The position numbers were made by a program, and so were the translations under genes. A DNA stretch of 64,000 nt from Propionibacteriaceae bacterium. GTDB taxonomy: Bacteria; Actinomycetota; Actinomycetes; Propionibacteriales; Propionibacteriaceae. The DNA lies in contig JADKFR010000003.1 in the NCBI GenBank assembly GCA_016717345.1, forward strand, positions 248,001-312,000, given 5' to 3'. How positions within the stretch are numbered: position 1 is the first letter of the stretch; each line of letters begins with the position of its first letter. This document shows, one piece after another, positions 1 through 9,881 of this stretch. The notes beneath the pieces are model-generated. The model did not search any database, was not told the origin of the DNA, and worked only from the letters and a program-made list of their open reading frames with translations.

Positions 1-1084
1 GCGTCCGGTCAGCCAGGTCGTAGCCCAGCTCGGAACCCTTGATCTGGATGTTGGCCCGACCGGCCATGTCCGAGACCAGCATCCTCATGTCGTTGCCGAC
101 CAGAGTCGGATCGATGTGCTGGTAAAGGTTGGCGTCGACCTTGATGGCCGAAGCGTGCAGTCCTGCCTTGTGCGCGAAGGCGGATTGCCCCACGTAGGGC
201 TGCCGGTTCGTCACGGGGACGTTGGTCACCCCGGCGATCGCGTGGGCGATCCGGGTGGCCTCGCGGAGCGATTCGGGTGGGATGACCTCCCAGCCGTACT
301 TGAGCTGAAGGTTCGCCACGACTGTGATGAGGTTGGCGTTGCCGGTCCGCTCACCGTGCCCGTTCATGGTGCCCTGGACGTGCATGACCCCCGCCTCCAC
401 CGCGGCCAGCGTGTTCGCCACGGCGCACCCGGTGTCGTTGTGGCAATGAATGCCCAGGTCGACGCCGATCTGGGCCGCCGCACTCACGATGTCGCCCATC
501 CAGGTGGGGAGCATGCCGCCGTTGGTGTCGCACAGGACCACGACCTCAGCCCCGGCGTCGGCAGCGGTTCGGACCACTTCGAGGGCGTACTCCCGGTTGG
601 CGCGGTAGCCGTCGAAGAAGTGCTCGCAGTCGACGAACACCCGTCGGCCCTGGCTCACCAGGTGCGAGACGGTGTCCCGCACCATCTCGAGGTTCTCCTC
701 AAGGGTGGTGTGGAGGGCGCGGAAGACGTGCTCGTCGTGGCTCTTCGCGACGATGCAGATCACTTCGGTGCGGGCATCCAGCAGCGCCTGCACCTGCGGG
801 TCCTCGGCAGCCGTGGCGCCCACCTTCCGGGTCGCCCCGAACGCGACCAACGTGGCGTGGCGCAGTTCCAGCTCGCCGTCGGCCGCCCGGGCGAAGAACT
901 CCGTGTCGCTCGGATTCGCCCCGGGCCAACCGCCTTCGATGAACCCCACACCGAGGTCGTCGAGCAGCGCCGCAATCCGCAGCTTGTCGAGGACGGTGAG
1001 TCCCATCCCCTCCTGCTGGGCGCCGTCGCGCAGCGTGGTGTCGAAGACGTGGAAGGTGTCGGGAGCCACGGGCACTGTGGTCAT
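1..1084 (-). CDS. cimA: Citramalate synthase (LeuA/CimA family), 3' end outside window
   Basis: Condenses acetyl-CoA with pyruvate to give (R)-citramalate, the threonine-independent entry into isoleucine synthesis. The reading frame starts at ATG 1084 and runs off the left edge, so about 361 residues are visible. The N-terminus carries the DRE-TIM signature FDTTLRDGAQQEG, followed by VFVDCEHFFDGYRANREYA, the metal-binding LGIHCHNDTGCA, and NGHGERTGNANL. These, and GQSAFAHKAGLHASA, match citramalate synthases better than classical 2-isopropylmalate synthases. The C-terminal regulatory domain is not in the window. It is transcribed away from tpx, and ilvE/leuB lie 0.6-3 kb away, which fits a branched-chain amino acid role. 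A 2-isopropylmalate or homocitrate synthase is the alternative. Confidence 0.88.
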   Translation of the reverse strand, partial: MTTVPVAPDTFHVFDTTLRDGAQQEGMGLTVLDKLRIAALLDDLGVGFIEGGWPGANPSDTEFFARAADGELELRHATLVAFGATRKVGATAAEDPQVQALLDARTEVICIVAKSHDEHVFRALHTTLEENLEMVRDTVSHLVSQGRRVFVDCEHFFDGYRANREYALEVVRTAADAGAEVVVLCDTNGGMLPTWMGDIVSAAAQIGVDLGIHCHNDTGCAVANTLAAVEAGVMHVQGTMNGHGERTGNANLITVVANLQLKYGWEVIPPESLREATRIAHAIAGVTNVPVTNRQPYVGQSAFAHKAGLHASAIKVDANLYQHIDPTLVGNDMRMLVSDMAGRANIQIKGSELGYDLADRT

Positions 1085-1214
1085 GGGTTGCCTGTCAGGT
1101 CGGAATCGTCGTTGTTCGAAGGACGAGACTACTGCCCAATGGCCGGACGTGCGAGGGAGTGACGAGGCCCGGGACGGTTTGACCAGTGGCTGGCGAGGGT
1201 GGCTAGATGGCGAC

Positions 1215-1712
1215 ATGGCGACGACGATCTACCGCAACGAGACGGTCCACACAGCGGGCGAGTTGCCCACCACCGGCTCCCCCCTGCCCCCGTTCACCGT
1301 GACCCTGCCCGGCCTCATCGAACTCTCCAGCGACGAACTGGCCGGCAGCCGCCTCATCCTGAATGTCTTCCCGAGCATCGACACCGGAATCTGCGCAACG
1401 AGCGTGCGGCGCTTCAATGAGATCGCCGCCTCGTTGTCGAACACCCGCGTGATCTGCGTCTCGATGGACCTGCCGTACGCGCTCAACCGTTTCTGCGGCG
1501 CCGAAGGCATCGACCACGTCACCACCGGCTCGGCGTTCCGGTCGAGCTTCGGCGAGGACTTCGGCCTCACCATGATCGACGGTGGCATGCGCGGGCTGCT
1601 GGCCCGGGCCGTCATCGTGGCCGACGTGGACCAGACGGTGCTCCACGCCCAACTGACCCCCACGATCCACGTCGAGCCCGACTACGAGGCGGCGATCGCC
1701 GCCCTGGGCTGA
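1215..1712 (+). CDS. tpx: Thiol peroxidase (Tpx, atypical 2-Cys peroxiredoxin)
   Basis: Cytoplasmic peroxiredoxin of 165 residues that reduces hydrogen peroxide and organic peroxides using thioredoxin. The peroxidatic cysteine is Cys60 in PSIDTGICATSVRRFN and the resolving cysteine is Cys94 in LNRFCGAEG, the spacing known for the Tpx subfamily (Cys61/Cys95 in E. coli). Start ATG 1215 gives the usual family length; the ATG at 1207 is in another frame. There is no obvious ribosome-binding site. The gene lies between divergent cimA and convergent ilvE (17 bp between stops) and seems to be a single-gene unit. Confidence 0.95.
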   Translation: MATTIYRNETVHTAGELPTTGSPLPPFTVTLPGLIELSSDELAGSRLILNVFPSIDTGICATSVRRFNEIAASLSNTRVICVSMDLPYALNRFCGAEGIDHVTTGSAFRSSFGEDFGLTMIDGGMRGLLARAVIVADVDQTVLHAQLTPTIHVEPDYEAAIAALG

Positions 1713-1729
1713 GCGCTTCGGGAGAGTCG

Positions 1730-2815
1730 TCAGCAGACCCGACGCATCCACCCGTGCGTGTCCGCCGTCCGCCCGTACTGGATGTCAAGGATGTGGTTGC
1801 GGATCGCCAGGGTCTGCTCGCCCGCCGGATTCGCCAACCGGTACTCGGCGGTGGCCGTCTTGAACCCGCCGATCGGGGTCAGCACGGCGGCCGTCCCGCA
1901 CGAGAAGGCCTCGTTGGCCGTGCCATCCTCGATCAGGCCGAAGAACTCGTCCGGGCTCAGGCGTCGTTCCTCAGCCTTCAGCCCGAGCTCGGCGGCCACC
2001 GTCAGGATTGAGCCACGAGTCACGCCCTCGAGGATCGTCCCGGTCAGGGCCGGGGTGATGAGGCGTCCGTCGGTGGTGACGAGGAAGACGTTCATTCCAC
2101 CCAGTTCCTCGATGCGGTCCTTGTCGGCCGCCTCGATGAACAGCACCTGTGAGCAGCCGTGGTCGTACCCCTCGTACTGGGCGATCAACGAGGCCGCATA
2201 GTTGCCACCGCACTTGGCCGACCCGGTACCGCCGACGCCGGCGCGAGCGTAGGTGTCGGTGACCCAGATGTCGACCGGCTGCACCCCGCCGGTGAAGTAG
2301 GGACCGACCGGTGAGGCGATCACGCTGAACGTCACCTGCTGGGCGGCCCGCACCCCCAGGAAGACCTCGGAGGCGAACATGAACGGCCGGAGGTAGAGGC
2401 TCTGCTCGCCACCTCCACCGGGCACCCAGCGCACATCGGTCTCCACCAACTGGGTGATGGCTGCCAGGAAGTCCGCCTCGTCGATGCGGGGCAGCATCAT
2501 CCGGTCGGCGGAGGTGTTGATCCGGGCCGCGTTGGCCTCCGGACGGAACAGCCACACCGAATCGTCGGCATGCCGATAGGCCTTCATCCCCTCGAAGATC
2601 TCCTGCGCGTAGTGCAGGACGGCCGAGGCCGGATCCATCTGGAAGGGGCCATAGGGTTCGATGCGGTCGTCGTGCCAGCCCACGTCCTTCGTCCACACCG
2701 CGACGGCCATGTGGTCGGTGAAGTACTCGCCGAAGCCGGGGTCAGCCAGAATCTGAGCCAACTGCTCGGCAGTGCGCGGGTGGGACGTGCGTTGAACGGG
2801 GAACGACAATGACAT
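1730..2815 (-). CDS. ilvE: Branched-chain amino acid aminotransferase
   Basis: PLP-dependent transaminase that interconverts valine, leucine and isoleucine with their 2-oxo acids, the last step of the pathway served by leuB and ilvBNC here. 361 residues from ATG 2815. The PLP lysine is Lys201 in GSAKCGGNYAASL, and EDGTANEAFSCGTAAVL is the fold-type IV cofactor-binding segment. Upstream in-frame starts exist at 2824 and 2836. I prefer 2815 because a TAGCAT hexamer lies exactly 7 nt before it, the spacing of a leaderless mRNA, and because the protein then begins MSLSFPVQRT as in relatives. Divergent from leuB across a 72-bp gap. Confidence 0.95.
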   Translation of the reverse strand: MSLSFPVQRTSHPRTAEQLAQILADPGFGEYFTDHMAVAVWTKDVGWHDDRIEPYGPFQMDPASAVLHYAQEIFEGMKAYRHADDSVWLFRPEANAARINTSADRMMLPRIDEADFLAAITQLVETDVRWVPGGGGEQSLYLRPFMFASEVFLGVRAAQQVTFSVIASPVGPYFTGGVQPVDIWVTDTYARAGVGGTGSAKCGGNYAASLIAQYEGYDHGCSQVLFIEAADKDRIEELGGMNVFLVTTDGRLITPALTGTILEGVTRGSILTVAAELGLKAEERRLSPDEFFGLIEDGTANEAFSCGTAAVLTPIGGFKTATAEYRLANPAGEQTLAIRNHILDIQYGRTADTHGWMRRVC

Positions 2816-2887
2816 GCCCCGCATGCTATCGCCCACGATCGAGCAGTCGTTCAGGTGGGCGTCCCTCGAACGTGTAGCCTCCCCGAT
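2816..2887. promoter_or_regulatory. Divergent ilvE/leuB promoter region
   Basis: A 72-bp gap separates the two start codons. On the minus strand TAGCAT (2828-2823) precedes ilvE ATG by 7 nt; on the plus strand TAGCCT (2875-2880) precedes leuB GTG by 7 nt. Both look like -10 elements with the start codon at or beside +1, so both mRNAs may lack a leader. No convincing -35 hexamer and no Shine-Dalgarno sequence was seen on either side. Confidence 0.5.
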
Positions 2888-3958
2888 GTGACCATCGCGA
2901 ATCCGCTACCCAAGCCCGTCATCGCCGTCATCGCCGGGGACGGCATCGGCCCGGAAGTGGTCGCCGAAGGGCTCAAGGCCCTGGTTGCCACCGTGGGTGA
3001 GGACGCCTTCGATTTCGTCCATCACGACCTCGGCGCGCAGCGTTGGCAGCGCACCGGCGAGGTACTGCCCGACGCCGTCCTCGAACAGTTGGCGTCCAGC
3101 CAGGCGATCATCCTGGGTGCCGTCGGCGCAGCCCCCGGGTCGAAGGCGATCCCCAGCGGGCTACTCGAGCGCGGGTTGCTGCTCAAGCTGCGCTTCGCCT
3201 TCGACCAGTACGTCAACCTTCGCCCGTCCGTCCTCTACCCGGGAGTGCCCACCCCGCTGGCCGCCTCGGTGACCGATCGCGGCCCGGTCGACTTCGTCGT
3301 GGTCCGCGAGGGCACCGAAGGCCTGTATTGCGGCAACGGTGGCGTGGTGCGCGCCGGGACACCGCACGAGATCGCCACCGAGGTGAGCGTGAATACCGCC
3401 CACGGCGTCGAGCGCGTGATCCGGGACGCCTTCAGCCGCGCCAGCAAGCGGCGCGGCAAGATCACCCTGGTCCATAAGCACAACGTGCTGGTCAACGCCG
3501 GCGGCCTGTGGAACCGGTTGTTCACCGCGGTGGCCGCGGAGTTCCCGCAGGTCACCACCGACTACCTGCACGTGGATGCGGCGACCATCGCGATGGTGGT
3601 CGACCCCCAGCGGTTCGATGTGATCGTGACCGACAACCTGTTCGGCGATATCATCACCGACCTGGCAGCGGCGGTGACCGGCGGGATCGGGCTGGCCGCC
3701 AGCGCCAACATCAACCCGGAGCGCAGCTTTCCCTCGATGTTCGAGCCGGTCCATGGGTCAGCCCCGGACATCGCCGGCAAGCAACTGGCGGATCCGACCG
3801 CGACCATCCTGTCGATGGCGTTGCTGCTGGACCATCTCGGACGTCCCGAGGATGCCGCCCGGATCGAGGCGGCGGTCAATGCCGACATCGCCGAGCGGGG
3901 GACGAACAGGCGTCCCACCAGCGTGGTCGGCGACGAGATCACGGCCCGGATCGCCTGA
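2888..3958 (+). CDS. leuB: 3-isopropylmalate dehydrogenase
   Basis: NAD-dependent oxidative decarboxylation of 3-isopropylmalate in leucine synthesis. 356 residues from GTG 2888. Family motifs seen: IAVIAGDGIGPEVVAEGL at the N-terminus, LLLKLRFAFDQYVNLRPS (substrate-contacting arginines), VVREGTEGLYCGNGG, TDNLFGDIITDLAAAV (metal-binding aspartates) and FEPVHGSAPDIAGK near the C-terminus (NAD-binding loop). A start at 2855 would add 11 unconserved residues; GTG 2888 lies 7 nt after TAGCCT. Isocitrate or tartrate dehydrogenase are relatives, but length, the NLRP motif and the ilvE neighbour favour LeuB. Confidence 0.94.
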   Translation: MTIANPLPKPVIAVIAGDGIGPEVVAEGLKALVATVGEDAFDFVHHDLGAQRWQRTGEVLPDAVLEQLASSQAIILGAVGAAPGSKAIPSGLLERGLLLKLRFAFDQYVNLRPSVLYPGVPTPLAASVTDRGPVDFVVVREGTEGLYCGNGGVVRAGTPHEIATEVSVNTAHGVERVIRDAFSRASKRRGKITLVHKHNVLVNAGGLWNRLFTAVAAEFPQVTTDYLHVDAATIAMVVDPQRFDVIVTDNLFGDIITDLAAAVTGGIGLAASANINPERSFPSMFEPVHGSAPDIAGKQLADPTATILSMALLLDHLGRPEDAARIEAAVNADIAERGTNRRPTSVVGDEITARIA

Positions 3959-3976
3959 CTCGATCCGAAGGTTCGT

Positions 3977-6389
3977 TCACGCCGGCTTGCGCCCGAACAG
4001 CGACCGGTGCTCGCCACCGAGGTGGCCGCTGAGCCACCAGATGGCCTCGATCACCACCGCACCCGCCACGCCCAGCCACACCCCGCTGGCCATCAGGGCA
4101 GCGTTGCTCGGATCGAGTTGGAGCTGCGCGATCGCCGAGGCGAGCGGCGCCCAGGCCGGGCGCCAGGACGGCACCACGAAGATGACCAGGTACGCCGCCG
4201 TCCCGCAGGCGGCGATCATCACCAGCTTCCACCAGGCGTAGGGCCGGCTGATCACCACCATCACCCAGGCACCGGCCATCATCAGGGTGACGAGCACCGC
4301 CGTGCTGACCTGGATCCGGAGTTGCGGGTCCGCCCCGTCCGGGGGGAGCACCAGCAGGTAGCTGACGAAGGTCGCCGTGGCGACCGTGATCCCCGCGGGG
4401 ATGCTGAAGCGCATCACCCGGTTCAGGAAGCCGGGACGGGCGCGCTCGGCGTTGGGCGCCAAAGCAAGAATCGAGGCGGGGATCCCAATGGTGAACCACC
4501 CCACCAACGACACGTGGATCGGCACGAACGGGAACGGCAGTCTCCACAGCGCCACCAACAAAGCCAGCCCGATCGAATACATCGTCTTGGTGAGGAAGAA
4601 GTTCGCGACCCGCTCGATGTTCCCGATGACCCGGCGCCCCTCAGCCACGATGTGCGGCAGGGTGGCGAAACTGTCGTCGAGCAGCACGATCTGGGCCACC
4701 GAACGGGTGGCCGCGGCTCCGGGAACCCATGGCGACCCCGAGGTCCGCGTCCTTGATGGCCAGGACGTCATTCACTCCGTCCCCGGTCATCGCAACAGTG
4801 TGGCCGCGGGACTGCAGGGCGCCGACCATCTGGCGTTTCTGCTGGGGGGTGACCCGTCCGAACACCCCCGAGTTGCTCACCTCGTCGGCGAACGCCGTCG
4901 GGTCCTCGGGAAGCGTGCGAGCGTCGACGACCTCGCCGGAATCCACGCCTAGGGAGGCGGTCACCGCACCGACCGAGGTGGCGTTGTCCCCCGAGATCAC
5001 CTTCACCGAGACGTCCTGATCGGCGAAGTACTGCAACGTCCCCCTGGCCTCGGGACGGACACGCTGCTCGAGCACCACCAAGGCCACCGGGGTGACGGCG
5101 CCCGGCGCCCCCTCAGCATCCACCGGAAGGTCGGAACTCCCCAGGAGGAGTACGCGTCGACCCGACGCGCCCACCTGTTCGGCCAGCAGCGCCGCTTCGC
5201 TGCCCGGTGCCGCCAGGATGTCGGGAGCGCCGATCACCCAGTTTCCCTGGCCGGCCAGCGACGCCCCCGACCACTTCCTGGCGGACGTGAAGGGCGCCAG
5301 GGCGCTGACCGCCCAGCGCTCGGCGACGGTCGTCATCTCGTGGGCGATGGCCTGGATCGACGCGTTGGGACGGGGATCCGTGGCGGCGATCTGGGCGAGC
5401 ACCTCCCGCACCCGATTCTCGTCATGGCCGGCCAACCTGATCAGTTGTCCGAACTGCATGCCGTGCTCAGTCAGCGTCCCGGTCTTGTCGGCGCAGACCA
5501 CGTCCACCCGCGCCAAGCCCTCGATCGCCGGCATCTCCTGGACCAGGCAGTTGTGCTGCCCCAGCCTCACCACGCCCACCGCAAACGCCAATGACGTGAG
5601 CAGGACCAACCCCTCGGGGACCATCGGCACCAGGGCCCCGGCCATCCGGAGCACGATCTCCTGCCAGGTACCCGGCGCATTGTTCCACTGCACCCAGACG
5701 GTCGCTGCCCCCACCGGAATCAGCAGCCACGTGATGAGGCGAAGGATCTTGTTGATGCCCTGCTGCAGTTCCGACTTCACCAACGAGAACTTGCTCGCCT
5801 CGGCCGCCAGTTGGGCGGCGTAGGAATCATGGCCGACCCGGCTGGCCCGGAACGCGGCGACCCCCGAGACCACGAAGCTGCCCGACATCACGGTGTCTCC
5901 GGGTGCCTTCAGGACCGCGTCCGATTCGCCGGTGAGCAGGGATTCGTCCACCTCGAGATAGGACGCCTCGATCACGTCACCGTCGACGATGATCTGGTCT
6001 CCGGGGCCGATCTCGATCACGTCGTCCAGCACGACCTGGTCACGCGGCAGTTCCCGGGCGACGCCGTCGCGGCGGACGAGGGGCTTGCCCTCCCCGACCA
6101 CCGCGAGGTTGTCGAGGGTCTTCTTCGCGCGGAGTTCCTGGACGATGCCGATGCCCGAGTTGATGATGATGAGGAAGCCGAAGAGGGCGTTGATGACCGA
6201 GCCGGTGCTGATCACCATCACGAAGAGGACCATGAGCAGGAAGTTGATCCGGGTGAAGACGTTGGCCCGGACGATGTCCCACGTGGTTCGCCCCGAGCGC
6301 GGCGGTAGGTCGTTGGTCTGCCCGGCCGCCACGCGCTGGGCGACTTCAGCGGCGGTCAACCCCGGTGTGGTCACTGCATCAATGGTCAC
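3977..6389 (-). pseudogene. CtpE-like cation-transporting P-type ATPase, one frameshift
   Basis: P-type ATPase of about 803 residues if one base is removed. The first frame (6389 to about 4722) carries the actuator motif LLTGES, the PMVPEGL membrane motif, the phosphorylation site VVCADKTGTLTEHG, and the hinge MTGDGVNDVLAIKDADLGVAMG. Right after MGS it shifts to a second frame that continues GAAATRSVAQIVLLDDSF and the C-terminal membrane segments to 3977. The plus-strand run GGG at 4721-4723 appears to hold one base too many. Overall character and the VPEGL motif resemble mycobacterial CtpE, reported as a calcium transporter; the substrate here is inference. GTG 6389 is preferred over GTG 6407. 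May be a sequencing error rather than a dead gene. Confidence 0.85.
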
Positions 6390-6437
6390 AGCGAAAGCCT
6401 GCCACACCCGGATCGTCGTGCAGCGGGCCCCTGGGGC

Positions 6438-7895
6438 CTACTTCATGACCTGAACCACAACCAGGGACTCGCTCGTGGTGAGCTTGCCGGCCTCGTCACG
6501 AATCGTGAATCCAGCGTTGATCACCGTTCCGGCGGGCACCACCTGTCCGATCGTGAGGGTGGTGGTCTGGCCAGGAATCAACCGGACGGTCTGCGGCTTG
6601 AGGCCGCTGGCCTCGCTGAACGTGACCGTGCCCTCGTAGCGGCGGGGGCTGCCGGGACGGAGGCTGAAGTTCACCCGCGACCATGACGTGGCGCAGTTGC
6701 AGCCGAGCGTGACTTCCACCGAGGCCCACGCGGGGCAGTCGACGAGATGCCGGACTTCCTTCACCTTCACGTAGCCCGTCACGCAGGCACCTCCGGAGCT
6801 CGCCACGTGGCAGTAGCGATCGACCAACAGTTCGTCGCGGTCCTGGGCGGTGACCAGCTTGGTGGTGCAGTCGCCGGCCGGAACGTCAAGGGTGGCGATC
6901 GTGCGACCGTCCTGGTTGACGACCGGGTACTGGATCGGACTGGCGCCGTCGGTGTTGCAGGCACGGAACTCGACGGCAGCGCTTCCGTCGCAATCGGTCC
7001 CACACGTGCTGGAAACCGTGGGCGAACCCAGCGTGCGCTGGTAGGCCAGCCGCGCCTTCTTGACCTCTGTGAAGCCACCGCTGAGGGTCATCTGATGAAG
7101 CCGCGAGGAGTTGCTGACTCCGGCCTTGCTGGTCGACGGCCCCTCGATGGAGGCCGTGAAAGCGACCTCGCCCGAGACTGTCGTCCGCTGGTAGGTGACC
7201 ACGATGAGACCGTCCGCATCGCTTCGGCTCGGCGCCGACAGCACCCGAACACCGGTGTGACTCAGCGTGACGAGCCGCCCCTTCACCGGGCCATCGTGGC
7301 TACGCAGGCTGATCGTCACGGTGCCGGCCTCCAGGTAGTCGACCGGGTTCCCGGTGATCGTCATCTTCACGGTCGCGAACTGCCCGGCTTCGGCCAGGAT
7401 CCCGGCGACCTCTGCTTGCATGGCGGCGTCCACCTTGCCGTTCTTGGAGGCCCAAGCCCACCAGGTGTCGAACCGCGCGTTGCTTTCCAGCGTCCAGATG
7501 GCCAGGGCGGCGGCGGCGGCCGTCCTGCGATTCGTGGTCGCCGCGTACTTGTTGGCGATGAACTTCGCCTTGGCGGAACTCGCCGCACTCATGCCCGGGA
7601 CGCGATCCCCAGCGGACAAGATCTTCGTGCCCGCAGCCGTGGGCCAGTCCATTCCGAATTCGATGCAGAAGCCCTTCTTGCCGCCGTTCTTCCACACGAC
7701 TGCTTTGACCGGCGCTGAGTGTCCTGGCCCGCCAGGAAGTGTCACCCCGAGCACGATCGTTGCCCGCGTGTACACCACGGCTTCCCCTGGCGGAGCATTG
7801 ATACCTGCCAGGACCTGGAGCGCCAGGACAAGGGCCATCATGGTCGTTCCGACCACGGCCCACCGGCGACGACTCGTCACGTGGTGATTGCGCAT
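6438..7895 (-). CDS. Secreted surface protein with thioester-domain-like N-terminal region
   Basis: 485 residues from ATG 7895, preceded by AGAAGG at good distance. The N-terminus has two arginine-rich residues groups, then a hydrophobic stretch (WAVVGTTMMALVLALQVLAG) typical of a signal peptide. Next comes a region like adhesin thioester domains: GFCIEFGMDWP followed about 50 residues later by AAALAIWTLES. In true thioester domains a Gln sits in a QxAIW motif; here the Gln position is Ala, so an intramolecular Cys-Gln bond is unlikely. The rest contains Ig-like beta-rich stretches and several Cys pairs. No LPxTG sorting motif or C-terminal membrane anchor is visible. Function is unknown; a cell-surface or secreted binding role is inference. 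Confidence 0.7.
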   Translation of the reverse strand: MRNHHVTSRRRWAVVGTTMMALVLALQVLAGINAPPGEAVVYTRATIVLGVTLPGGPGHSAPVKAVVWKNGGKKGFCIEFGMDWPTAAGTKILSAGDRVPGMSAASSAKAKFIANKYAATTNRRTAAAAALAIWTLESNARFDTWWAWASKNGKVDAAMQAEVAGILAEAGQFATVKMTITGNPVDYLEAGTVTISLRSHDGPVKGRLVTLSHTGVRVLSAPSRSDADGLIVVTYQRTTVSGEVAFTASIEGPSTSKAGVSNSSRLHQMTLSGGFTEVKKARLAYQRTLGSPTVSSTCGTDCDGSAAVEFRACNTDGASPIQYPVVNQDGRTIATLDVPAGDCTTKLVTAQDRDELLVDRYCHVASSGGACVTGYVKVKEVRHLVDCPAWASVEVTLGCNCATSWSRVNFSLRPGSPRRYEGTVTFSEASGLKPQTVRLIPGQTTTLTIGQVVPAGTVINAGFTIRDEAGKLTTSESLVVVQVMK

Positions 7896-8112
7896 TTCAA
7901 CGCCTTCTATTCGGGGAAGTGGGACACCCTCACGCCCTCGTCGTGACGGTGCTCCGGGCTCGACACTATCGACGAAACCCGGCGGGATCGGCTCCGGCGG
8001 GCGCAACGCGCCGGGATGAATTCCCCACCGGAGGAGGGTCTTCCCCGCCGTCGGCGACGCACGGCGCGGACTCGGCGGAACGCCCAGGACCCGGACCCAC
8101 TACGGTCGTGGT

Positions 8113-9834
8113 GTGAGTACTGACTATTCCGACCCAGCAGCGCTGCCCGAAGCGGACCCCGAACTGCAGACCTTCGACGGACTCGGCCTCGACGAGCGAC
8201 TGCTGCGGACCCTGCACGACGTGGGCTACGAGAACCCCTCGCCCATTCAAGCGGCAACGATTCCGGCCCTCCTGCAAGGACGCCACGTGGTTGGCCTCGC
8301 CCAGACCGGGACGGGAAAGACCGCGGCCTTCGCCCTTCCGATCCTGCAGCGACTGGATCTGAAGCAGAAGTCACCCCAGGCCCTGGTCCTGGCCCCCACC
8401 AGGGAGTTGGCGCTCCAGGTCTGCGAGGCGTTCCAGAAGTACGCCGGCCGGCTGGCTGGAGTCCACGTCCTTCCGGTGTATGGCGGACAGGGGTACGGCG
8501 TCCAGTTGAGCGCCCTGGCGCGCGGCGTCCACATCATCGTGGGCACGCCCGGCCGGATCATGGATCACCTGGAGAAGGGCACGCTCGACCTGACCCACCT
8601 GCGGTTCCTCGTGCTCGACGAAGCCGACGAAATGCTGAACATGGGGTTCGCCGAGGACGTTGAGACCATTCTGGCCGACACCCCGGTCGACAAGCAGGTG
8701 GCGCTGTTCTCGGCGACCATGCCGCCCCAGATCAGGAAGCTGTCGAAGAAGTACCTCACCGACCCGGTCGAGTTCCTGGTGAGGGGGAAGACGGCGACCG
8801 CGCCCAATGTCCGGCATCGTTACGTGATGGTGTCGTTCCCGCACAAGGTTGATGCCCTGACTCGAATCCTCGAGGTGGAGAACTTCGAAGGGATGATCGT
8901 CTTCGTTCGGACGAAGAACGACACCGAGACCTTGGCGGAGAAACTCCGGGCCCGGGGGTTCTCCGCGGCCGCGATCAACGGCGACATCGCCCAGCAGCAA
9001 CGCGAACGAACCATCGGGCAACTCAAGTCCGGCAAGCTCGACATTCTGGTCGCCACCGATGTCGCAGCCCGGGGGCTCGACGTCGAGCGGATCAGCCACG
9101 TCGTCAACTTCGACATCCCCACCGACACGGAGTCCTACGTGCACCGGGTGGGCCGGACTGGTCGCGCCGGGCGCAGCGGGGACGCCATCTCGTTCGTCAC
9201 GCCCCGCGAGCGCCGACTGCTCGCCGCCATCGAGCGGGCGACCCGCCAGAGCCTGTCCCCGATGACCATGCCGACAGTGGAGGACATCAACGCGACCCGC
9301 CTGACCCGCTTCGACGACGCCATCACCCAGTCGCTGGAGTCGGATCGCCTCGACTTCTTCCGGCAGGTTGTAGCCCACTACGTCAATGAGTTCGACGTCC
9401 CGGAAGAGGATGTTGCGGCCGCGCTGGCACTGCAGCTGCAGGGTGATGAGCCGATGCTCCTGGACCCCACGGTGGAGCGTGAGGTGGCGGCGACATCGGA
9501 GCGGCCCGCGCGCGCCCCGCGGGGCGGCGCGGAGGTTCCCATGGCGACGTACCGGATCGCGGTAGGCAAGCGACACAAAGTCGAACCACGCCAGATCGTC
9601 GGCGCGTTGGCGAACGAAGGTGGGCTGCGGCGCCAGGACTTCGGTCACATCGATATCCGGGCCGACCACTCCCTGATCGAACTGCCCGCGGACCTGCCGA
9701 ACCGGGTGCGGGAGGCCCTGCGGTCGACCCGGATCTCCGGACGGCTCATCGACCTCATCCCAGAGGCCGGCCACAGCCGAAAGTCCGGCGACTCCCGGCC
9801 CAAGAAGCCCTACCAGAAGGGCCCACGAGCCTGA
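8113..9834 (+). CDS. deaD: DEAD-box ATP-dependent RNA helicase (DeaD/CsdA type)
   Basis: 573-residue RNA helicase likely acting in ribosome assembly, mRNA decay or cold adaptation. Motifs in order: Q motif with GYENPSPIQAATIP, AQTGTGKT (Walker A), PTRELALQV, VGTPGRIMDH, LDEADEMLNMGF (DEAD box), SATMP, FVRTKND, ATDVAARGLDV and HRVGRTGRAGR. The C-terminus (about residues 480-555: YRIAVGKRHKVEPRQIVGAL and LIELPADLPNRVREALR) matches the DbpA-type RNA-binding domain of DeaD proteins. GTG 8113 has no Shine-Dalgarno sequence, but TACGGT ends 6 nt before it, suggesting a leaderless mRNA. Divergent from the surface protein gene across 217 bp, in which I see nothing else definite. Confidence 0.94.
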   Translation: MSTDYSDPAALPEADPELQTFDGLGLDERLLRTLHDVGYENPSPIQAATIPALLQGRHVVGLAQTGTGKTAAFALPILQRLDLKQKSPQALVLAPTRELALQVCEAFQKYAGRLAGVHVLPVYGGQGYGVQLSALARGVHIIVGTPGRIMDHLEKGTLDLTHLRFLVLDEADEMLNMGFAEDVETILADTPVDKQVALFSATMPPQIRKLSKKYLTDPVEFLVRGKTATAPNVRHRYVMVSFPHKVDALTRILEVENFEGMIVFVRTKNDTETLAEKLRARGFSAAAINGDIAQQQRERTIGQLKSGKLDILVATDVAARGLDVERISHVVNFDIPTDTESYVHRVGRTGRAGRSGDAISFVTPRERRLLAAIERATRQSLSPMTMPTVEDINATRLTRFDDAITQSLESDRLDFFRQVVAHYVNEFDVPEEDVAAALALQLQGDEPMLLDPTVEREVAATSERPARAPRGGAEVPMATYRIAVGKRHKVEPRQIVGALANEGGLRRQDFGHIDIRADHSLIELPADLPNRVREALRSTRISGRLIDLIPEAGHSRKSGDSRPKKPYQKGPRA

Positions 9835-9881
9835 CCACGGACCTGAGAGTCGAACCGGGGCCGGGGATTCCCGAAGGATTC

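Noticed and set aside
3043..3477. Overlapping Arg-rich frames within leuB and many similar frames in ilvE, helY, pheT and argC
   Set aside because: High-GC shadow frames: compositionally biased (Arg, Ala, Pro, Gly), without motifs, and covered by a gene with clear family motifs.
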